DNA of 64,000 nucleotides from Elusimicrobiales bacterium (GTDB taxonomy: Bacteria; Elusimicrobiota; Elusimicrobia; Elusimicrobiales; Elusimicrobiaceae): contig JBAZJT010000006.1 in assembly GCA_041651175.1 (NCBI GenBank), positions 1 to 64,000 of the forward strand, in the 5' to 3' direction. Shown one piece after another: positions 43,159 through 51,727 of this stretch. The position numbers and the translations under genes were made by a program. The first letter of the stretch is position 1. Each line of letters starts with the position of its first letter. The notes below the pieces were generated by a model. The model was given only the letters and a program-made list of their open reading frames with translations, made no database searches and was not told the origin of the DNA.

Positions 43159-43292
43159 AAAGACAGGATTTTGGCCTGCAACGCAGCGGACAGAGGCGAG
43201 CACACTCCGGCGGGGTGTGTAAGCCGATGGCCGCGAAGTTGCAGGCCAAAAGCCGTGATTTTTGCCCAAAAAATTATTCGGGAGCAAGTCTA
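43126..43292 (+). repeat. Palindromic intergenic element, family C
   Basis: 167 bp with perfect 19-bp inverted ends: TAGACTTGCTCCCGAATAA at 43126 and TTATTCGGGAGCAAGTCTA at 43274-43292. A second arm pair (TTTTGGCCTGCAAC / GTTGCAGGCCAAAA) and a central hairpin GCACACTCC-GGC-GGGGTGTG follow. The core differs from families A and B but the hairpin CGAGCACACTCC...GTGTGTAAG parallels B's CGAGCATACCC...GTATGTAAG. The right end is 3 bp from the parB stop; the left end overlaps the start of the exported-protein gene. Confidence 0.85.
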
Positions 43293-43295
43293 ATC

Positions 43296-44165
43296 TCACA
43301 GCTCTCCGGTCAGCCGGCGGTAAATGGCGTTGAGGCTGTCTGTGGAAGAATACCGTATGACCAGCGTCCCCGTCCCGGCCTTGCGGGCGGGGCGTATCTC
43401 TGTTTTCTCGCCGAGGGCGCGGCTTATGCGCTGCTCCGCGGCGGCGGTGTCCGCCGCTTTGCAGGCGGGGGGGCGTTTTCCGGAGGCGCCGCCGTCCGCG
43501 GCGCGGCGGCAGGTGTCTTCCGCCTGGCGGACGGTGTATTTGCGCTCCACAATCTCGCCGAACAGGCGCAGCCGCGTTCTGGGATGCGCCGTCAGCAGCG
43601 CGCGGGCATGGCCTTCGGTTATCAGGCCCGTCTGGATGGATTTGCGGATTTCCGGCTCCAGCTCCAGAATGCGCAGGCTGTTGGAGACTGCCGCCCGGCT
43701 TTTGCCGCAATAGCGGGCAAGGTCGGACTGGGAGACGCCGAATTTCTCCACCAGCCCGCTGTATGCCAGGGCGGTGTCCACGGGGTTCAAATCCTCGCGC
43801 TGGATGTTTTCCACAAGGGAGAGCGCCAGCATTTTCTCGTCGGACTGGGGGGGGCGGACGACGGCGTCTATCTCCTCCAGCCCGGCCAGTTTGCAGGCGC
43901 GCAGGCGGCGCTCGCCGGCGACAAGCTCGTACTCCCCGGTTTCGCGGTCGTAGACCACCACCACCGGCTGCGCCAGGCCGTGCAGCTTTATTGATTCGGC
44001 CAGCTCGGCTATGGATTGGTCGCTGAAATTCTGGCGCGGCTGGAAACGGTTCGGCTTGATTTTGTTTATCGGTATTTTGGCCGCCGCATTGCCGGCATTC
44101 TCTGGAGTGCCGGTCTGAGTCTGCCTGAAAAGGGCGTCAAGCCCCTTGCCCAAAGCCTGTCTCAT
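43296..44165 (-). CDS. parB: Chromosome partitioning protein ParB
   Basis: 289 residues. The N-terminal CTPase/DNA-sensing segment contains RFQPRQNFSDQSIAELAESI, VVVYDRETGEYELVAGERRLRA; the HTH region contains LVEKFGVSQSDLARYCGKSRAAVSNSLRIL; then a linker and C-terminal dimer helix. Binds parS and loads condensin or activates ParA. Two bp from parA's stop. Confidence 0.93.
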   Translation of the reverse strand: MRQALGKGLDALFRQTQTGTPENAGNAAAKIPINKIKPNRFQPRQNFSDQSIAELAESIKLHGLAQPVVVVYDRETGEYELVAGERRLRACKLAGLEEIDAVVRPPQSDEKMLALSLVENIQREDLNPVDTALAYSGLVEKFGVSQSDLARYCGKSRAAVSNSLRILELEPEIRKSIQTGLITEGHARALLTAHPRTRLRLFGEIVERKYTVRQAEDTCRRAADGGASGKRPPACKAADTAAAEQRISRALGEKTEIRPARKAGTGTLVIRYSSTDSLNAIYRRLTGEL

Positions 44166-44167
44166 AT

Positions 44168-45004
44168 CTACCCTCCGTAATCAAAATCGTCGCCGTCGTC
44201 GCCGATATAGGGCTTGAGCCCCTCAAATTGCTTCGGATTCGCGCCGCGGCGCAGCAGAAATTCCACCGCAAGGTCAAAATACGCTATCGCGCCGCGGCAG
44301 GCGGGGTCATAGGTGAATATGCTCTGCCCGAAACTGGGGGCCTCTGCAAGGCGGACATTGCGCGGAACCGGGGTTTTATAAACCCGCTCGCCGTAATAGC
44401 GGAAAATCTCATCCTTCACCTGATTGGACAGGTTTATGCGCGCGTCGTACATGGTCAGCACCCCGCCATCTATTTTAAGGGCGGGATTGAGGAAGGTTTT
44501 GACCTTTGCCACCGTGTCGGTGAAATATGCCAGCCCTTCCATGGCATAATACTCGCATTGTATCGGGGTTATGACGCTGTCCGATGCGGCCAGCGCGTTC
44601 ACCGTCAGCAATCCCAGCGAAGGCGGGCAGTCTATAAAGATGTATTTATACATTCCGCGCAGCGGGGCCAGCGCGGTTTTAAGAACATTTTCCCGGTGCT
44701 GCATTCCGGCAAGCTCCACTTCCGCCCCCGCCAGGTCATGGCTGGCGGGAATTACATCCAGCCATTCCATATCCGTCTGGCATATCGCGTCATGGGCCGA
44801 AACTTTGCCGGACATCACGTCGTAAATGGATTTTACGGATTTTTCCGGCGCAATGCCCAGCCCGGAGGAGGCATTGCTCTGCGGGTCCATGTCAATTACA
44901 AGAACTTCCTTGTCAAGGCAGGCCAGCGCGTAGGCAAGATTTACCGTCGTGGTGGTTTTGCCCACCCCGCCCTTCTGATTGGCAAGAGATATTATCTCCG
45001 TCAT
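44168..45004 (-). CDS. parA: Chromosome partitioning ATPase ParA/Soj
   Basis: 278 residues. Deviant Walker A QKGGVGKTTTT (10-20), Walker A' VIDMDPQSNAS, Walker B FIDCPPSLGLL. Short Soj-type form without an N-terminal HTH. Works with ParB to segregate the origin. A parS-like site lies 15-30 bp upstream of the start. GGGGGTG precedes the ATG. Confidence 0.93.
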   Translation of the reverse strand: MTEIISLANQKGGVGKTTTTVNLAYALACLDKEVLVIDMDPQSNASSGLGIAPEKSVKSIYDVMSGKVSAHDAICQTDMEWLDVIPASHDLAGAEVELAGMQHRENVLKTALAPLRGMYKYIFIDCPPSLGLLTVNALAASDSVITPIQCEYYAMEGLAYFTDTVAKVKTFLNPALKIDGGVLTMYDARINLSNQVKDEIFRYYGERVYKTPVPRNVRLAEAPSFGQSIFTYDPACRGAIAYFDLAVEFLLRRGANPKQFEGLKPYIGDDGDDFDYGG

Positions 45005-45018
45005 CGCACCCCCGGTTA

Positions 45019-45034
45019 GTTTTCATGTGAAAAC
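45019..45034. promoter_or_regulatory. parS-like site upstream of parA
   Basis: GTTTTCATGTGAAAAC has the core TTTCAYGTGAAA of the bacterial parS consensus (TGTTTCACGTGAAACA) with one extra A/T pair on each side and one central substitution. A nearly symmetric 16-mer just upstream of parAB fits a ParB binding site. Unmatched elsewhere in the window by eye. Confidence 0.55.
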
Positions 45035-45073
45035 ATCTTAACAAAAACCCGGAACCCGCGCAATCTCCGGCAG

Positions 45074-46423
45074 CTACAGTTTTGAAACGGTCAGAACAAG
45101 GCCGGCCATGCTCTCCACTTTAACAGAGGAGCCTTCCGCTATCTCGCCGGAAGATGACACGGCGTCCCACAGCTCGCCCTGAATGAAAACCTTGCCGGAG
45201 GCGGATATGGCGGTTTTCGCTTTGCCTTTCTGGCCGATAAGCGATTCCGCGCCGGTTTCCACTTTTCTTAACTGCGCGCGCAGCACGACAATACCTATCA
45301 GCAACGCAATGAGCAGCAATCCGCCCACGGTGGACAAAAGAACCGACAACGTTACCCCAATTCCCATAGTCGGCACCCCTTTGAACAGCATCATAACGCC
45401 CATAACCAACGATATAATGCCGCCGGTGGTCAGCAATCCGTAGCTGGCCACATGCCACTCGGCAAAAAACAGTATGATTCCAAGCAGAATGAACAGCACC
45501 CCTGCGAAATTGGCCGAAAGCGTGTGGAAAGAGTAAAACGCCGTTATCAGCGACAGCGCGCCCGCAATTCCCGGCAATATCAATCCCGGATTGTACAGTT
45601 CTATCAGAATACCCGCCGCGCCGACGCTCATCAATATCATGGCCACATTGGGGTCGCTTATGGTGGAAAGGAATTTCTGGCGGCGTGTCTGCTCAAAAAA
45701 TTCCAGCGCGGCGCCTTTGGCCCTGAAGCTGCCGAAACCGGCTATTTCCCGTCCATCAAGTCTGGCCAGCAAATCGTCCATATCGGAGGCGACAAAATCG
45801 GCCACATTGAGCTTCACCGCCTCGTCCGCCGTTACGGAATCGCTTTTGGAGACGGCTTTAAGCGCCCAGTCCGCATTGCGGCCCCGCTGCGCGCTTATGG
45901 ACTTGAGATAGGCGGAAGCGTCGTTGAGGACTTTGCTTTCCATGGGGTCTTTCTTGTCGTCCTTGCTTTCGGAAACGCCTGACGCGCCCAGCATTACCGG
46001 ATGTGCCGCGCCTATATTGGTTCCCGGCGCCATGGCCAGCACATTGGCCGCCATTCCGATGAAAACCCCCGCGGAGGCCGCCCGCGCCCCGGAAGGCGAC
46101 ACGTATACGATGACCGGCACTTTTGCCGCCATCATTTCTTTTATTATATCGCGCATGGCAAGGTCCAGCCCGCCCGGAGTGTCCAGCCGGATCACCAGCG
46201 CGTCCGCGCCGGCATTCGCCCGGCCTACGGCTTCCGCCAGATACTCGGCGGCGACGGGGCTTATGACGCCGGAAAAAGAGGCCACCAGAAAGCGGGGCCT
46301 GGCCTCCCCCGCCGGATAGGCGGGAAGCGGCGCGCTTTCCGCGCGCGCCGCCGGGACTTTGCCCGCCGCCGCGCATACGGCGGGGAGGGCTGCCAAAATC
46401 AGCGTAAAAAACAGTTTTTTCAT
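45074..46423 (-). CDS. NfeD-type membrane-bound serine protease
   Basis: 449 residues: signal peptide, ClpP-like serine protease domain (VYVSPSGARAASAGVFIGMA with the catalytic Ser, GTNIGAAHPV), four to five membrane helices (about 240-380), and C-terminal OB fold (TGAESLIGQKGKAKTAISASGKVFIQGELWDA). Long-form NfeD, thought to process stomatin-like partners. No slipin gene adjoins. Its start lies 1 nt after the lepB stop. Confidence 0.88.
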   Translation of the reverse strand: MKKLFFTLILAALPAVCAAAGKVPAARAESAPLPAYPAGEARPRFLVASFSGVISPVAAEYLAEAVGRANAGADALVIRLDTPGGLDLAMRDIIKEMMAAKVPVIVYVSPSGARAASAGVFIGMAANVLAMAPGTNIGAAHPVMLGASGVSESKDDKKDPMESKVLNDASAYLKSISAQRGRNADWALKAVSKSDSVTADEAVKLNVADFVASDMDDLLARLDGREIAGFGSFRAKGAALEFFEQTRRQKFLSTISDPNVAMILMSVGAAGILIELYNPGLILPGIAGALSLITAFYSFHTLSANFAGVLFILLGIILFFAEWHVASYGLLTTGGIISLVMGVMMLFKGVPTMGIGVTLSVLLSTVGGLLLIALLIGIVVLRAQLRKVETGAESLIGQKGKAKTAISASGKVFIQGELWDAVSSSGEIAEGSSVKVESMAGLVLTVSKL

Positions 46424-46424
46424 A

Positions 46425-47402
46425 TCAATGCACCATTTCCACCCTGTTGGGCGGCCAGTAGATGAACCACGCGCGGCCTTTTATGTTTTTTTCCGGCACC
46501 GGCCCCCAGAAACGGGAGTCGCATGAATGGTCGCGGTTGTCGCCCATGGCAAAATAGCTGCCGGGCGGGACTTTTACGGGGCCGAAATTGTCGCGCGCCT
46601 GCTCGCCTATGGCGCGGCCCAGGTCGCGGCCCTGCCAGAGCTTTTGATAATCATCCGGATTGACGCCCTCCGGCCTGGACTGGCGCATGGTGTCGCTGTA
46701 AACCGCGTATTTCTCGCCGGTCAGCAACTGCCCGTTCACCGAGACTGCGCCGTTATGCAGCTCCACCGTATCGCCGGGCAGGCCGATGAGCCGCTTTATG
46801 AAGTCCTTGTCATACTGATAGCCGCCGCACTGAATATCACGCGGGTCGTCGCTGGGGAAACGGAAAACTATGACATCGCCCTGTTTTATCGGCCTCAGCC
46901 GCAAAATACGCTTGTCCGTGAATGGGAGCTTCAGCCCGTAGCTGATTTTGTTGACGAAAATCCTGTCGCCCTCTATCAGCGTCTGGCGCATGGAGCCCGA
47001 CGGAATTCTGAACGCCTGCACCAGAAAAAACATCACCACCGACGCCAGCAGCAGCGCGGAGGAGATGGTTTCCGTCCACTCCAGATCGCTTTTCATGGCT
47101 TCGGCCCTGTCCGCATCGCCGGATTTCAGATAGCGGACGAAATTCCAGATGAAGGCGATTGCTATGGCCGCGGACCAGAGAATCAACTGCTCCTTTGTGA
47201 GGCTGTACGGCGAGGCGGAATTGACGCGGCTTTCCATGCTTATGGAAAGCAGCATCATCCCCAGATGCGCCAGCCAGGCGGCGAACAGGCCGTGTACCAG
47301 CGCGCCCCAATGCAGGCCGAGGCGGTTCAGCTTATGCATCCGCCGGAACCAAAGCCAGTACGCGCCCATGAGCAACCCGACGAGAAAAAGCTTTTCTTCC
47401 AT
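46425..47402 (-). CDS. lepB: Signal peptidase I
   Basis: 325 residues. Two to three N-terminal membrane helices, catalytic Ser in FRIPSGSMRQTL (about 135), Lys in DFIKRLIGLPGDTV (about 195), and box E GDNRDHSCDSRFWG. Longer than average because of an N-terminal hydrophobic extension. Cleaves Sec signal peptides at the outer face of the inner membrane. Preceded by nothing obvious; pairs with nfeD-like gene. Confidence 0.92.
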   Translation of the reverse strand: MEEKLFLVGLLMGAYWLWFRRMHKLNRLGLHWGALVHGLFAAWLAHLGMMLLSISMESRVNSASPYSLTKEQLILWSAAIAIAFIWNFVRYLKSGDADRAEAMKSDLEWTETISSALLLASVVMFFLVQAFRIPSGSMRQTLIEGDRIFVNKISYGLKLPFTDKRILRLRPIKQGDVIVFRFPSDDPRDIQCGGYQYDKDFIKRLIGLPGDTVELHNGAVSVNGQLLTGEKYAVYSDTMRQSRPEGVNPDDYQKLWQGRDLGRAIGEQARDNFGPVKVPPGSYFAMGDNRDHSCDSRFWGPVPEKNIKGRAWFIYWPPNRVEMVH

Positions 47403-47482
47403 AAAATCTCCAGTGGCGCGCGTTCAGCGAACGGCGCTCCGGTCCATTATACCTTTTAAGGCGGTTGGGCGAAATATGGAGT

Positions 47483-47875
47483 TCACTCGCCGGACAGGAT
47501 GAATTTAAGGGCGGGGCAGCCCTGCATCCGGCGGGCGCGCTGCGCGGCGAATTCAAGCGTCTGGAAAAGCTCCCCGTAAAGCGCGGGGTCGCGCCGGATT
47601 TCGGCGCGGTTTCCGATAACAACCAGGAATTTCTCCGACGGATGGAAGGACGGTAAATCCGACAGGTAATCCACCGCGGCGTCCCAGTTCGCCCCGAAAT
47701 CCGCCGGGAATTTCAGCGCGGCGGCCATATGCTCCAGCAGTTCCGCCTTGCCGCGCATTTTCGCGCCGTCAAGCTCCAGCACGGCAAAGCCGCTTTCCAG
47801 CGCGGCGCGCTTTAGCGCCGCAGCTTCTGGCGGCGGCGCCTCAAGCACGTCGGGCTGGTCTTCCGGGAATGCCAT
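47483..47875 (-). CDS. Barstar-family RNase inhibitor
   Basis: 130 residues; the C-terminal 90 match barstar: VLELDGAKMRGKAELLEHMA, ALKFPADFGANWDAAVDYLSDL (the NWDA-D-L helix contacts the RNase site), then a short tail. No signal peptide, so it acts inside the cell. It starts 1 nt into the stop of the RNase gene, so toxin and immunity are coupled. The N-terminal 25 residues are Pro/Glu rich. Confidence 0.85.
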   Translation of the reverse strand: MAFPEDQPDVLEAPPPEAAALKRAALESGFAVLELDGAKMRGKAELLEHMAAALKFPADFGANWDAAVDYLSDLPSFHPSEKFLVVIGNRAEIRRDPALYGELFQTLEFAAQRARRMQGCPALKFILSGE

Positions 47876-48492
47876 CAGCGGACAACTTTCAGCTCTATGA
47901 AGGTGTTGTAATGGTCCGGCGTGTAGAAAATGCGCTTGCCGCCGCCGATGATAACCCGCTCCGAGCCGCGCTTGCTCATCATGGTGCCGGTCATATAGGT
48001 TTTTCCGCCTATCTGAATCGGAACCGGCCCGTCGCCCACTTCCCTGCCGGGGACTATAAGCGTGTATTCATGGTACCAGCCGGTTTGCTCCTTCGGAAGG
48101 CGGCCTTCCCGGTTTGTGAACACAGTGCCGTCCTGCTTGAATGGCAGTATGTCGCAGGTCGCAATCCGGCCCAGCAGGGTTGTTATGGCGCCGTTGCGCG
48201 GCTGGTCCTGCACCTCCGGGGAAAACCCGGCTCCCGGCGCGATGTCCTGCGACGGGACGCAGGTGCTGTTATAGGGCGCGTCGTGGCCCACGGGCGGGAT
48301 TCCGGCTTTCTGCCTCTCGGCCCGGACATGCGCCCGCCCGGTGGCCGGGATTGCGGGGATTTTCGCGCCGGAGGACGCGTCGGACAGGCTTAGCAGGCCC
48401 GACAGCGCGCCGTCCGCCGATATATCCTGCCCGGAATAAGCGGGAAGCGAAAACGCGATTGCGGCGGACAGAAGGAGGAACAGCTTTTTCAT
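47875..48492 (-). CDS. Secreted barnase-like guanyl-specific ribonuclease
   Basis: 205 residues: signal peptide MKKLFLLLSAAIAFSLPAYS, an about 100-residue unassigned N-terminal region with cysteines, and a C-terminal RNase N1/barnase domain. VFTNREGRLP, GWYHEYTLIVPG (catalytic Glu), GSERVIIGGG (Arg) and FYTPDHYNTF (catalytic His) are all present, so it should be active. Barstar partner follows directly. The N-terminal part could be an export or pro-region. Confidence 0.85.
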   Translation of the reverse strand: MKKLFLLLSAAIAFSLPAYSGQDISADGALSGLLSLSDASSGAKIPAIPATGRAHVRAERQKAGIPPVGHDAPYNSTCVPSQDIAPGAGFSPEVQDQPRNGAITTLLGRIATCDILPFKQDGTVFTNREGRLPKEQTGWYHEYTLIVPGREVGDGPVPIQIGGKTYMTGTMMSKRGSERVIIGGGKRIFYTPDHYNTFIELKVVR

Positions 48493-48523
48493 ATACGCTC
48501 CGAACCGGAGGAATGAAGCCCCT

Positions 48524-48685
48524 GCCCATTACCCGCAGTTGGCAACGGAATTCGGCGGCGGCTGGCGGGACATTCCTGTGCGGAATTTTCCTTACATACC
48601 GTACGGGTATGCTCGTCAAATTCCGCGGCGGACTGTCCGCGCCATCCACCGCCGAAATTCTCGCTGCCAGCTGCGGGTAATGGGC
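48524..48685 (-). repeat. Palindromic intergenic element, family B copy 3
   Basis: 162 bp with ends GCCCATTACCCGCAG and CTGCGGGTAATGGGC (perfect inverted repeat). The core is inverted relative to the copies at 37.2 and 40.2 kb: GACATTCCTGTGCGG, ACATACCGTACGGGTATG, GGACTGTCCGCGCC. It lies between the RNase start and the secA promoter and may therefore separate divergent transcripts. Confidence 0.85.
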
Positions 48686-48767
48686 CTGGCGGGCCGCCTG
48701 CTACGCCGCGGTAATTATACCACGAAACGGATTTAATTCAAATGACCGGAACGCGGCGCGGAGTATA

Positions 48768-48776
48768 TGCTAAAAT
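48768..48776 (+). promoter_or_regulatory. secA: Extended -10 promoter upstream of secA
   Basis: TGCTAAAAT: TGn extension plus TAAAAT hexamer, 56 bp before the secA ATG. The -35 region is poor (ATGACC at a longer distance). A GGAG lies 10-13 bp before the ATG. Confidence 0.45.
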
Positions 48777-48831
48777 ACGGGTGAGCGGGACAGCCGCCCG
48801 CCGCCGCTAATTTTTTCGGAGACAGCTTCTT

Positions 48832-51462
48832 ATGATACAACGGGTCGTGGAATCGTTTTTCGGGACCAAATCAGAGCGGGACCTCAAAAAGCTCCTGCCC
48901 GCGCTGGACAGGATAAACGCGCTGGAGGCTGAAATAAAGCCCCTTTCCGACGAGCAGCTCCGCGCCAAAACCGCCGAGTTCAGGGAGCGGCTTTCCGCCG
49001 GAGAAACGGTGGAGGACCTGCTGCCGGAGGCATTCGCCGTCGTGCGCGAGGCGGCGCGCCGCGCCATAGGCCTGCGCCATTTCGACGTGCAGATGCTGGG
49101 CGGCATGGTGCTGCACCAGGGTAAAATTTCCGAGATGCGCACCGGCGAGGGCAAAACCCTCGTGGCCACGCTGCCCGCCTATCTTAACGCGCTCTCGGGC
49201 AAGGGCGCGCATGTAGTAACCGTCAACGATTACCTGGCCAAGCGCGACCGCGCGTGGATGGGGCCGGTATTCGAATTCCTGGGGCTTACCGTCGGCTTCA
49301 TACTTCACGACATGCGCAACGACGAACGGCAGCGCATGTACCGCTGCGACATAACCTATGTAACCAATAACGAAATCGGCTTTGACTACCTGCGCGACAA
49401 CATGGTCATAGACAAGGCCGAGCGCGTGCTGCGCCCGCTGCATTTCGCCGTTATAGACGAGGTGGACTCCATACTCGTAGACGAGGCGCGCACCCCGCTG
49501 ATAATATCCGGCCCGTCGGAAGAGACGACGGACAAGTACCATATAGTAAACCGCGTTACGCCCAACCTTAAAATCCGCAAGATAACCGACAAGGAAGAGG
49601 TCGCCGCCAAATACTCCGGCGAGGATCTGACCAAGGGCTACGACGCCATCATAGACGAAAAGGCCCACACCGTTACCCTCACCGACGACGGCGTCTCCAA
49701 GGCCGAGAAATTTCTGGGCGTGTCCAATATCTACGACGACGTGCAGTCCGAATGGGCGCATCACCTGACGCAGTCGCTGCGCGCGCACCACCTTTACGAG
49801 CGGGACGTGGATTACGTGGTAAAAGACGGCGAGGTCATAATCGTGGACGAGTTCACCGGCAGGCTCATGCCGGGCCGCCGCTGGTCCGACGGGCTGCATC
49901 AGGCGGTGGAGGCCAAGGAAGGGCTGGCCATAAAAGAGGAAAACCAGACGCTGGCCACCATCACCTTCCAGAATTTCTTCAAGCTCTACACCAAAATCTC
50001 CGGCATGACCGGCACCGCCATGACGGAATCCAGCGAATTCTGGGAAATTTACAAACTGGACGTCGTGGAAATTCCGCCCAATAAAAAGTGCGTGCGGATA
50101 GATTATGCGGACTCCATTTATCTCAACGAAAAGGCCAAGTTCAACGCCATCTGCGTAGAGATAGAGCAGCTCTGGAAAAAAGGCCAGCCCGTGCTTGTGG
50201 GCACGCGCTCCATAGAAAAATCCGAAAAACTGGCCGCCATGCTGCGCGGCAGGGGAATTCCGCATCAGGTCCTCAACGCCAAGTATCACGAGATGGAGGC
50301 CCAGATTATCGCCCAGGCCGGCAGGAAGGGGGGCGTTACAATCGCCACCAACATGGCGGGCCGCGGCACCGACATCGTGCTGGGCGGCAGCCCCGCAAAC
50401 CCGGAGGAGCAGAAATACGTGGTGGAAAACGGCGGACTGCACGTGCTGGGGACCGAGCGGCACGAGGCCCGGCGCATAGACAACCAGTTAAGAGGCCGCT
50501 GCGCCCGCCAGGGCGACCCCGGCAGCTCCAGATTCTACCTCGGGCTGGACGACGAACTGATGCGGCTGTTCGGCTCCGACCGGCTGACGTCCGTCATGCA
50601 GACCCTCGGCGCCGAGGAGGACGAGCCGATAGAGCATCCCATCCTCTCAAAGCAGATAGAAGGCGCGCAGCGCCGCGTGGAGGCGCACAACTTTGACATA
50701 CGCAAGCACCTGCTGGATTACGACAAGGTGATGAACCAGCAGCGCACGGCGATATACAATCTGCGCAACAAAATCCTGGACGGCGGCGACATAAGCGGCA
50801 TGGCCGCCGCGATGATAGACGAGGTTCTGGAAGAATCGCTTTCCAAATGGGCCGCGGAGAACACGCATGTCCAGCTCTGGGACATGGAAAGCCTGACGGC
50901 GTTTTTCCGCCGCCTCTTCGGCATGGAGCTGCCGTATTCCGCCGAGGACATGGCCAAATGCCCGCGCGAAACCCTCATAACGGATTTGCGCGCCAAGGTG
51001 GAGCAGGTCTATCAGAAGCGCATTCAGGTGTTTGCCGAAAACGGGCTGGATTTTCACCATGTGGAGCGGATGCTGCTATTGCAGCTTATAGACCATTCGT
51101 GGAAAAGCCATCTCTACGAGCTGGACCAGCTGCAGAAAAGCATAGGCCTGCGCGCCTACGGCCAGAAGGACCCGCTTATAGAGTATCAGAAGGAATCGTT
51201 CGGGATGTACCAGTCCATGATGGCGCGGGTGCGCGACCAGATGGTGGATTATCTGTTCAAAATCCAGCCGCCTCCCAAGCCGCGCCCGGCGGAGGAAACC
51301 CCGCCCCCGGAAAACGCGCCGCAGCCCCGCGCGCCGCGACCCGCGGCAAGGCCGGAACGGAAACCCGCCGCGAAATCCGCGCCGGAGGCCCCCAAAACCG
51401 GCAGAAACGATCCCTGCCCCTGCGGCAGCGGCAAAAAATACAAAAAGTGCTGCGGACAGTAG
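48832..51462 (+). CDS. secA: Preprotein translocase ATPase SecA
   Basis: 876 residues. Motor ATPase of Sec export. Walker A MRTGEGKTL (about 103), DEVDSILVDEART (about 208-220), TNMAGRGTDIVLGG (about 505), then the scaffold and a Pro/Ala/Glu-rich linker ending in the zinc tail DPCPCGSGKKYKKCCGQ for SecB/lipid contact. Full length. Monocistronic with its own promoter. Confidence 0.97.
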   Translation: MIQRVVESFFGTKSERDLKKLLPALDRINALEAEIKPLSDEQLRAKTAEFRERLSAGETVEDLLPEAFAVVREAARRAIGLRHFDVQMLGGMVLHQGKISEMRTGEGKTLVATLPAYLNALSGKGAHVVTVNDYLAKRDRAWMGPVFEFLGLTVGFILHDMRNDERQRMYRCDITYVTNNEIGFDYLRDNMVIDKAERVLRPLHFAVIDEVDSILVDEARTPLIISGPSEETTDKYHIVNRVTPNLKIRKITDKEEVAAKYSGEDLTKGYDAIIDEKAHTVTLTDDGVSKAEKFLGVSNIYDDVQSEWAHHLTQSLRAHHLYERDVDYVVKDGEVIIVDEFTGRLMPGRRWSDGLHQAVEAKEGLAIKEENQTLATITFQNFFKLYTKISGMTGTAMTESSEFWEIYKLDVVEIPPNKKCVRIDYADSIYLNEKAKFNAICVEIEQLWKKGQPVLVGTRSIEKSEKLAAMLRGRGIPHQVLNAKYHEMEAQIIAQAGRKGGVTIATNMAGRGTDIVLGGSPANPEEQKYVVENGGLHVLGTERHEARRIDNQLRGRCARQGDPGSSRFYLGLDDELMRLFGSDRLTSVMQTLGAEEDEPIEHPILSKQIEGAQRRVEAHNFDIRKHLLDYDKVMNQQRTAIYNLRNKILDGGDISGMAAAMIDEVLEESLSKWAAENTHVQLWDMESLTAFFRRLFGMELPYSAEDMAKCPRETLITDLRAKVEQVYQKRIQVFAENGLDFHHVERMLLLQLIDHSWKSHLYELDQLQKSIGLRAYGQKDPLIEYQKESFGMYQSMMARVRDQMVDYLFKIQPPPKPRPAEETPPPENAPQPRAPRPAARPERKPAAKSAPEAPKTGRNDPCPCGSGKKYKKCCGQ

Positions 51463-51545
51463 CGGATAACTTCCCCGGCGGATTTTGTTTCTTGCGCTTC
51501 AGAAGCCGGCGGCATTTTTTCATGCTGCGCGGACGCGGCGACGGC

Positions 51546-51708
51546 TTAACCTGAAAATTTCAGTTGCCTGCGGGATTCGGCAAAAAATCGCTTCATACTG
51601 CCTTCACAAAATTATCCTTTCGCGCCGTGGAGCACGCGCGGATAATTTTGTTCGGCATTATTTTGCGCTTTTTCGCCTCGGTCCTCGCGTCAACTGAAAC
51701 TTTCAAGC
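51546..51708 (-). repeat. Palindromic intergenic element, family A copy 3
   Basis: About 160 bp, inverted relative to the copies at 162 and 15550. Left end TTAACCTGAAAATTTCAG, right end CTGAAACTTTCAAG, with CTTCACAAAATTATCC and GGATAATTTTGTTCGG as inner arms. It lies between the 3' ends of secA and the convergent DUF3467-like gene, 88 bp and 20 bp from their stops. Confidence 0.8.
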
Positions 51709-51727
51709 GTAGCGGCGGCGCAAAACA

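Noticed and set aside
43159..43710. In-frame N-terminal extension of the exported-protein gene opposite parB
   Set aside because: The extension is low-complexity Pro/Arg sequence antisense to parB and precedes a clear signal peptide; the gene begins near 43158.
48871..50463. Long minus-strand open frame (530 codons) opposite secA
   Set aside because: Shadow of secA; no family features and no ribosome site.
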